Assembly: GCA_025963645.1 (NCBI GenBank)
Contig: JAOQAI010000011.1
Location: 1 to 64,000 of the forward strand
Length of the DNA stretch: 64,000 bases
Direction of reading: 5' to 3'
Origin: Flaviaestuariibacter sp.
GTDB lineage: Bacteria; Bacteroidota; Bacteroidia; Chitinophagales; Chitinophagaceae
In this document: one piece after another, positions 16,498-25,026 of the stretch
How the letters are laid out: each line of letters begins with the position of its first letter
Numbering within the stretch: the first letter of the stretch is position 1
The notes under the pieces: model-generated
The model's input: the letters and a program-made list of their open reading frames with translations, nothing else
What the model was told of the DNA's origin: nothing
Databases searched by the model: none
Position numbers and translations under genes: made by a program

Positions 16498-18255
16498 TTA
16501 GGGCTCTAAGGTAGCGTCCTTATTGGCTGCAACCGGCTCGGTCGCTTCTTGTTGCTTATCATAATCAATTCCCTGGCTCCGCAAAATACCCCGTACAGCA
16601 AAGGCGAAGAAGGCGAGGTAAGCAAAGCAGATAACCGCTACCCAGTACGATTGGTGAATGCCATAGCCAACCACCTCAGAAGAGGTTTGCAGGTAATCTG
16701 CAATTTTCCCTTGTATCGGTGGAATGATGCCTCCGCCAAGAATCATCATAACCAGGAAAGCGGAACCCTGGGTCGTGTATTTTCCTAAACCTGCAAGCGA
16801 CAGGGAAAAAATAGCTGGCCACATAATAGAGCACAAGAGACCTCCACTTAAAAAAGCGTACACAGCAACAGTGCCGGTGCTCATAATACCAATAATCATT
16901 GCAATAACACCGAGCACGGAGAAAATTAAAAGTGTACGGGCAGGCTTGTCTTTGCTGATATAAAATGCTGCGATTTGAATGACAACACAGATGATATAAT
17001 AGTAAAGAGGCTGCATATCATAGCCGAATGCCATATTAACGCCGAGTATCACTCCAAATGCAATTAGCGGAACAATGATCTGCAATAACAGTTTGGCATT
17101 CTTAGAAAGGTTGAACGCTGAGACCGCGCCAGCCCAGCGGCCGATCATTAGGCTTCCCCAATACATAGCTACATACTTAGTGGCTTCAGAAGCTTCCAGT
17201 CCACCAAAGTCAGGCTGCCTCAGCAGTTCGCTAAGGTTACTTCCAATAGTTACTTCCACGCCGACATATATGAATATCGCCAGCATGCCCAAAACTAATT
17301 GCGGGTATTTCATAGCGCCCCAACCCTCCGGAGATTTGCGGGCACTCATATTAGAAACAAGCAAACCAACAACAATAACGGCTAATGCTCCAAAGAGCCA
17401 TTTCATCCGGTAGGTTTCCAGATCATGTTTTTCAACATCCGATAAAGTGGTTGGGTCTATTTTATAGCTATTGAAAACGGGTACGAACATAATGATCAGC
17501 AAACCGGTCATGATCAATAAAGAATATAAAGCTTTATTTGCTTTCTCCGTTTTCTCTGTAGAAATGCCTGATGGAACTTTTTTAGAAAAATAAAACAAAG
17601 CCGCAGCCCCAATAAACAAGGCGCCAACAAAGGAATAGAGGATGATTACTTTGCTTAGACTCAGTTCCGCAATCTGGTCATCGGTAATGGCGGCTGTAGT
17701 CCCAAAAAGCGCCAATGCCACAACAATAGGTCCAATGGTGGTTCCAAAAGAGTTGATTCCTCCGCCAAGGTTAACGCGGCTGGTACCGGTGGCAGGATCA
17801 CCTAAGGAAATCGCAAAGGGCTGCGCTGCTGTTTGCTGAAGAGAAAAACCAAGAGCAACAACAAATAATCCGAAAAGCATACCGGCAAATGTGTTGGCAT
17901 TTACCGCGATGATCATGGCAATAGCGCCTAAGGCAGAAAACAACAGACCATAAACGATACTCCTTTTATATCCCCATTTTGCTACGAGGTCTTTTCCACC
18001 AAAAGCGCCATAGGCAAATAAGGCCAGCGCTCCAATATAGTATGCCGTGTAAAAAGCAAAATCCACTAACTGGCTCTGAAATTGGTCCAGGCTGAAATAA
18101 TGCTTGCAAAAAGGAATAAAGACAGAGTTACCGGCAGCAATAAAGCCCCAGAAGAAAAAAACCGTAACCAGTGTGCCCAATGCACCGTAGTTAGTAGCGA
18201 CAGGTCCGGTGGAAGGGTTTGCTACAGGTCGGTGCGTACCAGTTGAAGTTGCCAT
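16498..18255 (-). CDS. MFS hexose transporter, FucP/GluP-like, enlarged
   Basis: A 585-residue membrane protein of the major facilitator superfamily. The N-half has [48 protein letters not shown] and [11 protein letters not shown], signatures of the fucose/glucose/galactose:proton symporter group. FucP-type proteins are about 430 residues; this one is some 150 longer. Hydrophobic stretches suggest 14 or more membrane segments, with an extra pair between the two halves (residues about 240-330). Position ahead of a ROK kinase and divergent from glgA suggests glucose or a related hexose. The specificity is inferred. Confidence 0.85.
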   Translation of the reverse strand: MATSTGTHRPVANPSTGPVATNYGALGTLVTVFFFWGFIAAGNSVFIPFCKHYFSLDQFQSQLVDFAFYTAYYIGALALFAYGAFGGKDLVAKWGYKRSIVYGLLFSALGAIAMIIAVNANTFAGMLFGLFVVALGFSLQQTAAQPFAISLGDPATGTSRVNLGGGINSFGTTIGPIVVALALFGTTAAITDDQIAELSLSKVIILYSFVGALFIGAAALFYFSKKVPSGISTEKTEKANKALYSLLIMTGLLIIMFVPVFNSYKIDPTTLSDVEKHDLETYRMKWLFGALAVIVVGLLVSNMSARKSPEGWGAMKYPQLVLGMLAIFIYVGVEVTIGSNLSELLRQPDFGGLEASEATKYVAMYWGSLMIGRWAGAVSAFNLSKNAKLLLQIIVPLIAFGVILGVNMAFGYDMQPLYYYIICVVIQIAAFYISKDKPARTLLIFSVLGVIAMIIGIMSTGTVAVYAFLSGGLLCSIMWPAIFSLSLAGLGKYTTQGSAFLVMMILGGGIIPPIQGKIADYLQTSSEVVGYGIHQSYWVAVICFAYLAFFAFAVRGILRSQGIDYDKQQEATEPVAANKDATLEP

Positions 18256-18333
18256 AAGCTGTGAGTTTGAATTTAAGGTGGCTCAAAATAAACAGAAATA
18301 ACCATTTGATAATCATCTCTTATCGAGAGTGTT

Positions 18334-18351
18334 GATAAAATGGCTTTTATC
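18334..18351. promoter_or_regulatory. Palindrome in the MFS/glgA divergent region
   Basis: GATAAAA (18334-18340) and TTTTATC (18345-18351) form a perfect 7-bp inverted repeat with a TGGC spacer. It lies in the 165-bp divergent region, 69 bases before the glgA start and about 80 bases before the transporter start on the other strand. An operator is possible; no regulator gene is adjacent. Confidence 0.4.
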
Positions 18352-18420
18352 CCGATTCCGTGGAATAAGCTTTGCTGCTATACAAAACCTTCCTAATTTG
18401 AAATCGGTTATCTAAGGCGT

Positions 18421-19845
18421 ATGGAAATAATTCATGTATCAGCGGAATGCTACCCGGTGGCAAAGGCAGGTGGTTTGGGAGATGTGGTTGGGGCATTGCC
18501 TAAATACCAGGTTGAACTCGGACACAACGCAAAGGTGGTAATGCCGATGTACCGCACCAAATTTTTGTATAATAATAATTGGGACCTGGTGCATGAAGGC
18601 TACCAACAGCTGGGGTCGCAGCAGTTTAAATATGCTGTGATCCGTGAAAAAACAAATGTATTAGGGTTTGAGCTTTACCTCATTGATATCAACGGGTTAT
18701 TGGATCGTGAAAAAATTTACGGTTATGATGATGATACCGAACGTTTTTTGGCCTTCCAAATAGCTACTTGCGATTGGCTGTCTAAATGGGCGCACCAACC
18801 GGATATTGTGCATTGCCACGACCATCATACGGCACTGATGCCTTTTATGATGCAGTTTTGCCATGCTTTCAAGCATCTTGGAAGAATACCCACTGTCTTT
18901 ACAATTCATAACGCACAATACCAGGGGTGGATTGACTGGAACAAGCAGGCTTTATTGCCACCCTTCGACAGCTGGAAATGGGGCTTGCTGGATTGGGATA
19001 AAACCATTAATCCATTAGCCTGTGCTATCAAATGTGCGTCGAAGGTGACAACCGTAAGTCCCAGCTATATGGAAGAACTGCGGTATGCAGCCAATGGATT
19101 AGAAAATTTGATGCAATATGAAAGAGGTAAAAGCGTCGGCATTTTAAATGGGATTGATGCCGATGTCTGGAACCCGCAAAGCGACAATTTCATTGCAAAG
19201 AATTATGATGACCATGCCGTGAAGGAAGGCAAGCGGAAAAATAAGAAAGAGCTATGCGGGCAATTCGGTCTGGATGAAGACAAGCCGCTGATCGTTTTTA
19301 TTGGTCGCCTGGTAGGAGAGAAGGCTGCGGATATTTTGCCGGATGCCATTCGCAACTCTACTTACCAGCATCGTGGGGCGGCTAATTTTTTGGTGTTGGG
19401 CTCGGGCGAAAGTGAGGTAGAGAATAACCTTGAGCACGTTAAGAATCAATTGCACGGTTATGTGAACACTTATATCGGCTACAACGAAACGCTCAGCCAT
19501 TTAATGTATGCTGGCGCAGATTTTTTATTAATGCCCAGCCGCGTTGAGCCTTGTGGACTGAACCAGATGTATGCCCTTCGTTATGGAACCGTGCCCATGG
19601 TTCGTAGCACAGGAGGTTTAAAAGATACGGTGAAGGATTTTGGGGATTGGCAAGGCTATGGCATACGGTTTAATAATGCAACAGTGCCGGACATTACACA
19701 TTCCGTTGGGCGTGCTATTGACCTCTACAATAATAAACGTGACCTGTATAACTGGATGCGCAGCTATATGATGAATATTAATTACTCCTGGGATGCCTCG
19801 GCGGAGGAATACATCAAGCTTTATGAGAATTTAATCGAAAATTGA
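18421..19845 (+). CDS. glgA: Glycogen synthase
   Basis: A 474-residue GT5 glycosyltransferase that extends alpha-1,4-glucan chains from ADP-glucose. The N-terminal KAGGLGDVVGALP (15-27) binds the nucleotide sugar, HCHDHHTAL (about 134-142) is typical of bacterial GlgA, and the C-terminal SRVEPCGLNQMYALRYGT segment carries the conserved glutamate. The length is normal. The last codons and stop (GAA AAT TGA) form the first part of a heptamer array that precedes the inserted four-helix-bundle ORF, so the end of glgA has been moulded by, or used as, the repeat. It begins the rightward glycogen locus. Confidence 0.96.
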   Translation: MEIIHVSAECYPVAKAGGLGDVVGALPKYQVELGHNAKVVMPMYRTKFLYNNNWDLVHEGYQQLGSQQFKYAVIREKTNVLGFELYLIDINGLLDREKIYGYDDDTERFLAFQIATCDWLSKWAHQPDIVHCHDHHTALMPFMMQFCHAFKHLGRIPTVFTIHNAQYQGWIDWNKQALLPPFDSWKWGLLDWDKTINPLACAIKCASKVTTVSPSYMEELRYAANGLENLMQYERGKSVGILNGIDADVWNPQSDNFIAKNYDDHAVKEGKRKNKKELCGQFGLDEDKPLIVFIGRLVGEKAADILPDAIRNSTYQHRGAANFLVLGSGESEVENNLEHVKNQLHGYVNTYIGYNETLSHLMYAGADFLLMPSRVEPCGLNQMYALRYGTVPMVRSTGGLKDTVKDFGDWQGYGIRFNNATVPDITHSVGRAIDLYNNKRDLYNWMRSYMMNINYSWDASAEEYIKLYENLIEN

Positions 19846-19865
19846 GAATGGAAAATGGAGAATTA
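19838..19865 (+). repeat. Left heptamer array of the four-helix-bundle cassette
   Basis: Four 7-bp units (AAAATTG, AGAATGG, AAAATGG, AGAATTA) span the glgA stop codon and end at the first base of the next ATG. Bases 19847-19864 match the reverse complement of 20223-20240 at 17 of 18 positions, giving a near-perfect inverted repeat around the ORF. Confidence 0.8.
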
Positions 19866-20224
19866 TGCGAAAGCCTAATGTTCTGAAAGATAAAAGTTTT
19901 GCATTCGCTTTGAAGATAGTTTCCTTATATAAAACACTACAGAATGAATACAAGGAATTTGTTCTTTCGAAACAGGTTTTGCGAAGCGGAACAGCTATCG
20001 GTGCCATGATAAGAGAATCAGAGAATGCCGCCAGCTTAAAAGATTTTTTAAATAAATTGACGATTGCTTTGAAAGAAGCAGATGAAACCCAGTACTGGCT
20101 TGAGCTGCTCTTCCAATCCAATTATATTCCTGATGCAGCTTACAAATCTTTGCATGAGGATTGCAGTGAACTTATTAGTATTTTAGTTGCAAGTGTAAAA
20201 ACAGTCAAAGAGAAAGTTATATAA
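19865..20224 (+). CDS. Four-helix-bundle protein (S23 / 23S rRNA IVS-encoded type)
   Basis: A 119-residue helical protein of the S23 four-helix-bundle family. Family hallmarks are the basic first helix (KDKSFAFALKIVSLYKTL), VLRSGTAIGAMIRESENAAS (43-62) and a later ADETQYWLELL (about 77-87). Members are encoded in intervening sequences of 23S rRNA genes in several bacteria and also occur as free-standing copies in Bacteroidota; no biochemical role is settled, and RNA binding is only suggested. Here the ORF interrupts glgA and glgC and is framed exactly by inverted heptamer arrays, its ATG at the end of the left arm and its stop inside the right arm. Confidence 0.88.
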   Translation: MRKPNVLKDKSFAFALKIVSLYKTLQNEYKEFVLSKQVLRSGTAIGAMIRESENAASLKDFLNKLTIALKEADETQYWLELLFQSNYIPDAAYKSLHEDCSELISILVASVKTVKEKVI

Positions 20225-20258
20225 TTCTACATTTTCCATTTTAAATTCTCCATTCGAT
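20223..20258 (+). repeat. Right heptamer array of the cassette, upstream of glgC
   Basis: ATT-initial units start at 20224, 20231, 20238, 20245 and 20252, an exact 7-bp period, and end at the glgC ATG (20257). The array overlaps the stop codon of the four-helix-bundle ORF and is inverted relative to 19838-19865. Confidence 0.8.
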
Positions 20259-21525
20259 GAAAGAGATGGTCTCCATTATTTTAGGCGGCGGTGCCGGTAC
20301 GCGTTTATCACCATTAACGGCGAACCGTTCAAAGCCGGCCGTGCCGATTGCAGGTAAATACCGCCTGGTAGATATACCCATTTCAAATTGTCTTAATTCA
20401 GGGGTGAGCAGGATGTTTGTATTAACCATGTACAATTCCGCTTCGCTCAACCGGCATATAAAGAACACGTATCATTTTAGTGCATTCAGCAATGCGTTTG
20501 TAGATATTCTGGCAGCGGAACAGACGCCGGATAATTTTACCTGGTTTCAGGGAACAGCCGATGCGGTGCGACAAGGCTTGCGGCATGTGCGTCCCTTTCA
20601 GTGCGAGTACGTGTTGATCCTTTCCGGCGATCAATTGTACCAATTGGACTTTGTGGAAATGCTGCGGGAGCATAAGGAGAGAGGTGCTGATATTACGATT
20701 GCTACCATCCCGGTTACGGCGAAAGAAGCTTCTGAATTTGGCATTCTAAAAACAGAAGATGGGTATATCCATTCGTTTACGGAAAAACCCAAATCCGGAC
20801 TGGAAGATTGGGTAAGTGATACCGGTGAAGAAATGCTAGCGCTTGGCAGGAATTACCTCGCTTCGATGGGTATCTATATTTTCAACCGCGAGCTGCTGTT
20901 TGAATTACTGGAGGTGGAGAAAAAAGATGCTACGGATTTTGGAAAAGAGATCATACCGGAATCTATTGATAAGTACAAAGTGGCTTCTTACCAGTACGAG
21001 GGTTATTGGGAAGACATTGGAAACATCAAAGCCTTCTATGATGCTAATCTGGCGTTAACAGCGGACCTGCCTGCCTTTAATTTATTTGATAATGCTAAAG
21101 CGATCTACACCCGTGCACGGATGTTGCCCCCGGCAAAGATCAGCGGCACACGATTAGACAAAGCGCTTATTGCCGAAGGGTCAATCATAAACGCTTCGCA
21201 TATCGAAAACTCTATTGTCGGTATCCGTTCCCGCATCGGGCACGATTCGGTTATCATCGGTACATACTTAATGGGAAACGATTATTTTGAAACCCTGGAA
21301 GAGATCAAGAAAGCCCAGGAGAAAGGGCTTCCATCACTTGGCATTGGAAGCCGCTGCCATATTCAAAACGCCATCATTGACAAGGACTGCCGGATTGGCG
21401 ATGATGTGCGCATTAATGGAGGAACACATTTAGAAGATGGCGACCATCCGTTATTTACTATCAAAGATGGAATCGTTGTTATTAAAAAAGGCGTTGTCAT
21501 ACCCAATGGTTTCTCTTTGGGATAA
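20257..21525 (+). CDS. glgC: Glucose-1-phosphate adenylyltransferase
   Basis: A 422-residue ADP-glucose pyrophosphorylase, the committed step of glycogen synthesis. The nucleotidyltransferase signature IILGGGAGTRLSPL is at 7-20, SKPAVPIAGKYRLVDIP follows, WFQGTADAVRQ (about 96-106) contacts substrate, and FTEKPKSG is the glucose-phosphate loop. The C-terminal 130 residues form a left-handed beta helix (IVGIRSRIGHDSVIIG). It is regulated allosterically in most bacteria; effector residues cannot be assigned here. It is separated from glgA only by the inserted four-helix-bundle cassette. The start is fixed by the heptamer array that abuts it. Confidence 0.96.
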   Translation: MKEMVSIILGGGAGTRLSPLTANRSKPAVPIAGKYRLVDIPISNCLNSGVSRMFVLTMYNSASLNRHIKNTYHFSAFSNAFVDILAAEQTPDNFTWFQGTADAVRQGLRHVRPFQCEYVLILSGDQLYQLDFVEMLREHKERGADITIATIPVTAKEASEFGILKTEDGYIHSFTEKPKSGLEDWVSDTGEEMLALGRNYLASMGIYIFNRELLFELLEVEKKDATDFGKEIIPESIDKYKVASYQYEGYWEDIGNIKAFYDANLALTADLPAFNLFDNAKAIYTRARMLPPAKISGTRLDKALIAEGSIINASHIENSIVGIRSRIGHDSVIIGTYLMGNDYFETLEEIKKAQEKGLPSLGIGSRCHIQNAIIDKDCRIGDDVRINGGTHLEDGDHPLFTIKDGIVVIKKGVVIPNGFSLG

Positions 21526-21605
21526 AGTTTTCCACAGGTCTATCCACTAATTTTTTAAATGTGTAACGAAAACACAATAGTAAAATAATTTGGACTTAAC
21601 TTTCG

Positions 21606-21626
21606 GCAATCAAAACGATTGATTGC
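21606..21626. promoter_or_regulatory. 21-bp palindrome, candidate operator
   Basis: GCAATCAA (21606-21613) and TTGATTGC (21619-21626) are perfect 8-bp arms with a 5-base spacer, ending 2 bases before the ATG of the SLC45-like transporter. The shape and central CG resemble LacI-type operators. The same arms, GCAATCA/TGATTGC, recur in the terminator at 24901-24934. Confidence 0.5.
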
Positions 21627-21628
21627 TT

Positions 21629-23008
21629 ATGAACCCTACTCCAGCGCACAAGCCAAAACTAAGTTTATCGCAGATCATTAATATGAGTGTTGGATTCTTC
21701 GGAATTCAATTTGGGTGGGATTTACAGCGGGCGAACATGGGTCCTATTTATGAAAACCTTGGTGCTAATCCCGACGAAATCCCGTTACTTTTTTTAGCCG
21801 CGCCATTGACCGGTTTGATCGTTCAACCTATCATTGGTTACCTCAGCGATCGCACCTGGCACCCGAAATTTGGAAGACGACGGCCTTACTTTTTTGTCGG
21901 CGCTTTATTGAGTTCCATTGCCTTATTCTTTATGCCGCATAGCCCGGTGCTTTGGATGGCCGCCGGCTTGCTTTGGATATTAGATACATTTGGAAACGTT
22001 GCTATGGAACCATTCCGGGCTTTCGTGGCCGACAAATTACCCGATAGCCAATTGAACCGCGGGTTTGTTATGCAAAGTCTTATGATAGGGTTGGGTGGAA
22101 GTATCGCTTCTGCACTTCCGTGGATCATGCGTAACTGGTTTGATCTGGAGAACACAGCTGCTAAAGGCATCATTCCTGATAATGTGCGCTACTCTTTTTA
22201 TGTAGGGGGCTTTTTCTTTTTATCCGCTGTGTTATACACCGTTTTTTCAACTAAGGAATACCCGCCATCAGATGTCGGGTTCAAAGAAAAAGTAACGGAA
22301 TCCAACAAAGGTTTTGGTGGTGGGGTTAAAGAGATCTTTGGCGCTATCGCCAACATGCCGCCTAAAATGAAGGCCATCGCGTTGGTGCAGTTTTTCACTT
22401 GGCCGGGATTATTCCTGATGTGGTTTTATTACTCCACAGCGGTGGCATATAATATTTTCGGGGCTACCAGCGATACCGATCCTGCCTTTGGAAACGGTCG
22501 CGACTTTGCAGGGTTGACCTTATCGTATTATAACGTTGTTACTTTTATATTCGCATTCATCCTTCCTTCTATTGCCAATAGGCTGGGAAGAAAACTAACG
22601 CATTCCCTGTGTTTGCTGGCCGGCGCTGCAGGACTCATCACAGTAGCTTTCGTTACCAATAAATACATGCTGTATGCATCTATGACCGGGGTTGGTATTG
22701 CGTGGGCCAGCATTTTATCTATGCCTTACGCGATGCTTGCACCAAGCTTGCCGCCTAATAAAGTCGGCGTATACATGGGAATCTTCAACTTTTTTATCGT
22801 GCTTCCGGAAATCCTTGCATCCTTATTTTTTGGTTGGATCATGAGTAATCTGTTAGACAATAACCGCATGGCCGCTGTGCAAATTGGCGGCGTATTAATG
22901 GTAATAGCCGCGGTGCTTTGCTATCTGTTTATCAAAGAAAGCAAAGACACTAACGCTTATGATGATGACATTTCGGAACTTAAAATCGAAGAAAACAGAT
23001 CTGTTTAA
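21629..23008 (+). CDS. MFS transporter, SLC45/GPH-like, probable maltodextrin or disaccharide
   Basis: A 459-residue, 12-segment transporter. The start NMSVGFFGIQFGWDLQRANM (residues 18-37) and the loop GYLSDRTWHPKFGRRRPYF (about 72-90, with the MFS basic motif D-R-T-x-x-x-x-G-R-R-R) are typical of SLC45-like proton-coupled sugar transporters. Bacteroidota copies usually lie beside maltose or maltodextrin genes. That fits the GH13 gene 2 bp downstream. An alternative TTG start lies two codons earlier. A 21-bp palindrome lies directly before the ATG and may control this gene and the amylase together. Confidence 0.87.
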   Translation: MNPTPAHKPKLSLSQIINMSVGFFGIQFGWDLQRANMGPIYENLGANPDEIPLLFLAAPLTGLIVQPIIGYLSDRTWHPKFGRRRPYFFVGALLSSIALFFMPHSPVLWMAAGLLWILDTFGNVAMEPFRAFVADKLPDSQLNRGFVMQSLMIGLGGSIASALPWIMRNWFDLENTAAKGIIPDNVRYSFYVGGFFFLSAVLYTVFSTKEYPPSDVGFKEKVTESNKGFGGGVKEIFGAIANMPPKMKAIALVQFFTWPGLFLMWFYYSTAVAYNIFGATSDTDPAFGNGRDFAGLTLSYYNVVTFIFAFILPSIANRLGRKLTHSLCLLAGAAGLITVAFVTNKYMLYASMTGVGIAWASILSMPYAMLAPSLPPNKVGVYMGIFNFFIVLPEILASLFFGWIMSNLLDNNRMAAVQIGGVLMVIAAVLCYLFIKESKDTNAYDDDISELKIEENRSV

Positions 23009-23010
23009 AT

Positions 23011-24882
23011 ATGAAAAAATTTATTCTTTGTGCAGCGGCAATCGCCGTCGCTATTTGTTCTTTTGCGCAAGCTGGCACACAAATCTTTCCAATGCACTGG
23101 TGGGTAGGAATGAAGAACCCGAACCTGCAATTAATGGTACATGAGGAAGGCATTGCCGATAAACTACCAATGCTGAAATTACCTGCCGCCGGAATTCCTA
23201 TTGCAGAAGGCGTGACCCTAAAAAAGATCAATCGCGTTGAAAATCCGAACTATGTTTTTATTGACCTGGTGATCGGAAAAACGGCAAAGCCAGGAAAGCG
23301 GACTTTTAAATTCGGTTCAGGCGCTAATGCTAAACAAATCCAGTTTGAGTTGCAACCCCGCCGAAAGGGTAATGGTACGGATTTCGCACAGGGCGTTCGC
23401 TCCGAAGATTTTATTTACCTGTTAATGCCCGACCGCTTTAGCAATGGCGATTATAGCAACGACAGGCTTCCGCAATACGCAGATCAAACACTGAACCGTG
23501 ATTCAATGTATCACCGTCATGGTGGGGATATTCAAGGCGTCATTAACCATTTGGACTACTTAAAGGATTTAGGTGTATCAACCGTTTGGATGACGCCCGT
23601 TTTCGAGAATGACATGAAGAACCGCACTGAGCATGGCTATGCGATCACTAATCATTACGAGGTTGATAAGCGCCACGGTGGTAATGAGGCTTATAAAAAG
23701 CTAAGTGACGAATTGCATAAAAAGGGAATGAAATTGATCCAGGATGCCGTTTATAATCACTGTGGCCTGGAGCATTTTTTTGTGAAGGATCCACCGATGA
23801 AGGACTGGCTGCATCAATGGCCCACTTTTACACAAACCAGTTATAAAGACCAGCCTCTTTTCGATCCTTATGGCTCAGTAAAGGATAAAACGGTTACGGC
23901 TGATGGTTGGTTTGTGACGCAAATGCCGGACCTGAACCATAGCAATCCGTATGTCTCCAACTTCCTCATTCAGAATGCTATCTGGAGCGTAGAAGAATTT
24001 GGCGTGGACGGCTGGCGCATTGATACCTATATCTACAATGACCTGCCGTTCATGAATAAGTGCAACCAGGCTTTGATCGATGAATATCCCAAAATGACCA
24101 TGTTCGGGGAAACCTGGGTACATGGCGTGACCAGCCAGGCCTATTTTGCCCGGAATAATTTCACCAAAATTCCTTTCAAAAGCAACCTGATTGGCGTTAC
24201 CGATTTTCAAACGCATTTATACGGCATTGTTCCGGCGCTTACGCAGAATTTTGGTTGGACAGAAGGCGTGAACAAGCTTTATCAAACCCTGAGCAATGAC
24301 TTTGTTTACCAGGACCCGATGAACAATGTCAACTTCCTCGATAATCATGATATGAGCCGTTTTCTATCACAAGTAGGAGAGGATGCAGACAAGTTGAAAG
24401 TGGGTATTGGATGGCTGCTGACCACCCGTGGCATTCCGCAACTGTATTATGGAACCGAAATTTTGCTGAAAGGTTTTTCAAATCCTGACGGCTTGGTTCG
24501 CGGCGATTTTTTTGGCGGCTGGAAAGAGGATGCTCAAAATAAATTTACCGCAGCCGGCAGAACGGAAAAGGAAAATGAAGTGCACGAGTGGACAAAAAGA
24601 ATCGCCAATTTTCGCAAGTCTTCTTCTGCTATAAAAACAGGTAAGATGATGCAGTATGTGCCCGATAATTGGGTATATACTTATTTCCGTTATGACAAGT
24701 CCGGCACTGTAATGGTTGTAATGAATACAAGCCCTGAGGAGCGAACTGTTGATCCCAAACGCTTTGCGGAAAGCACTAAAGGCTTTGCCTCTGCAAAGAA
24801 TATTGTTACAGCTGCCACAAATGACCTGAACAGCTCCTGGAAGGTACCAGGAAAGAGCATTTGGATAATGGAATTGAAATAA
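23011..24882 (+). CDS. Secreted GH13 alpha-amylase, neopullulanase/cyclomaltodextrinase type
   Basis: A 623-residue glycoside hydrolase. A signal peptide (residues 1-20, ending CSFAQ) is followed by the N-terminal cyclomaltodextrinase beta-sandwich domain (about 22-115), the catalytic barrel starting at DFIYLLMPDRFSNGD (133-147), and a C-terminal beta domain. Catalytic residues are Asp338 (GWRIDTY), Glu367 (FGETW) and Asp447 (DNHDMSR). The domain order matches SusA-like neopullulanases acting on maltodextrin or pullulan in the periplasm. Its gene is 2 bp from the transporter gene and is followed by a strong terminator, forming a two-gene unit that would degrade and import maltodextrin. Confidence 0.92.
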   Translation: MKKFILCAAAIAVAICSFAQAGTQIFPMHWWVGMKNPNLQLMVHEEGIADKLPMLKLPAAGIPIAEGVTLKKINRVENPNYVFIDLVIGKTAKPGKRTFKFGSGANAKQIQFELQPRRKGNGTDFAQGVRSEDFIYLLMPDRFSNGDYSNDRLPQYADQTLNRDSMYHRHGGDIQGVINHLDYLKDLGVSTVWMTPVFENDMKNRTEHGYAITNHYEVDKRHGGNEAYKKLSDELHKKGMKLIQDAVYNHCGLEHFFVKDPPMKDWLHQWPTFTQTSYKDQPLFDPYGSVKDKTVTADGWFVTQMPDLNHSNPYVSNFLIQNAIWSVEEFGVDGWRIDTYIYNDLPFMNKCNQALIDEYPKMTMFGETWVHGVTSQAYFARNNFTKIPFKSNLIGVTDFQTHLYGIVPALTQNFGWTEGVNKLYQTLSNDFVYQDPMNNVNFLDNHDMSRFLSQVGEDADKLKVGIGWLLTTRGIPQLYYGTEILLKGFSNPDGLVRGDFFGGWKEDAQNKFTAAGRTEKENEVHEWTKRIANFRKSSSAIKTGKMMQYVPDNWVYTYFRYDKSGTVMVVMNTSPEERTVDPKRFAESTKGFASAKNIVTAATNDLNSSWKVPGKSIWIMELK

Positions 24883-24900
24883 GATTTCCTTCGGTTTAAT

Positions 24901-24934
24901 ATAAAAGGGCAATCATAATTGATTGCCCTTTTAT
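24901..24934 (+). terminator. Rho-independent terminator after the GH13 gene
   Basis: A perfect 15-bp stem (24901-24915 with 24920-24934) with loop TAAT contains AAAAGGGC at its base and a T-rich 3' side. The core GCAATCA/TGATTGC repeats the arms of the palindrome at 21606-21626. It separates transporter plus amylase from glgB. Confidence 0.85.
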
Positions 24935-25026
24935 ATATAGGCTTGGAAATTGAAGTCTGCATAGTTTGGTGTCAACAGTAAAGTTCACCAGTTAGCATAA
25001 TCTATGTAAATTCAGTTTTGAATATT

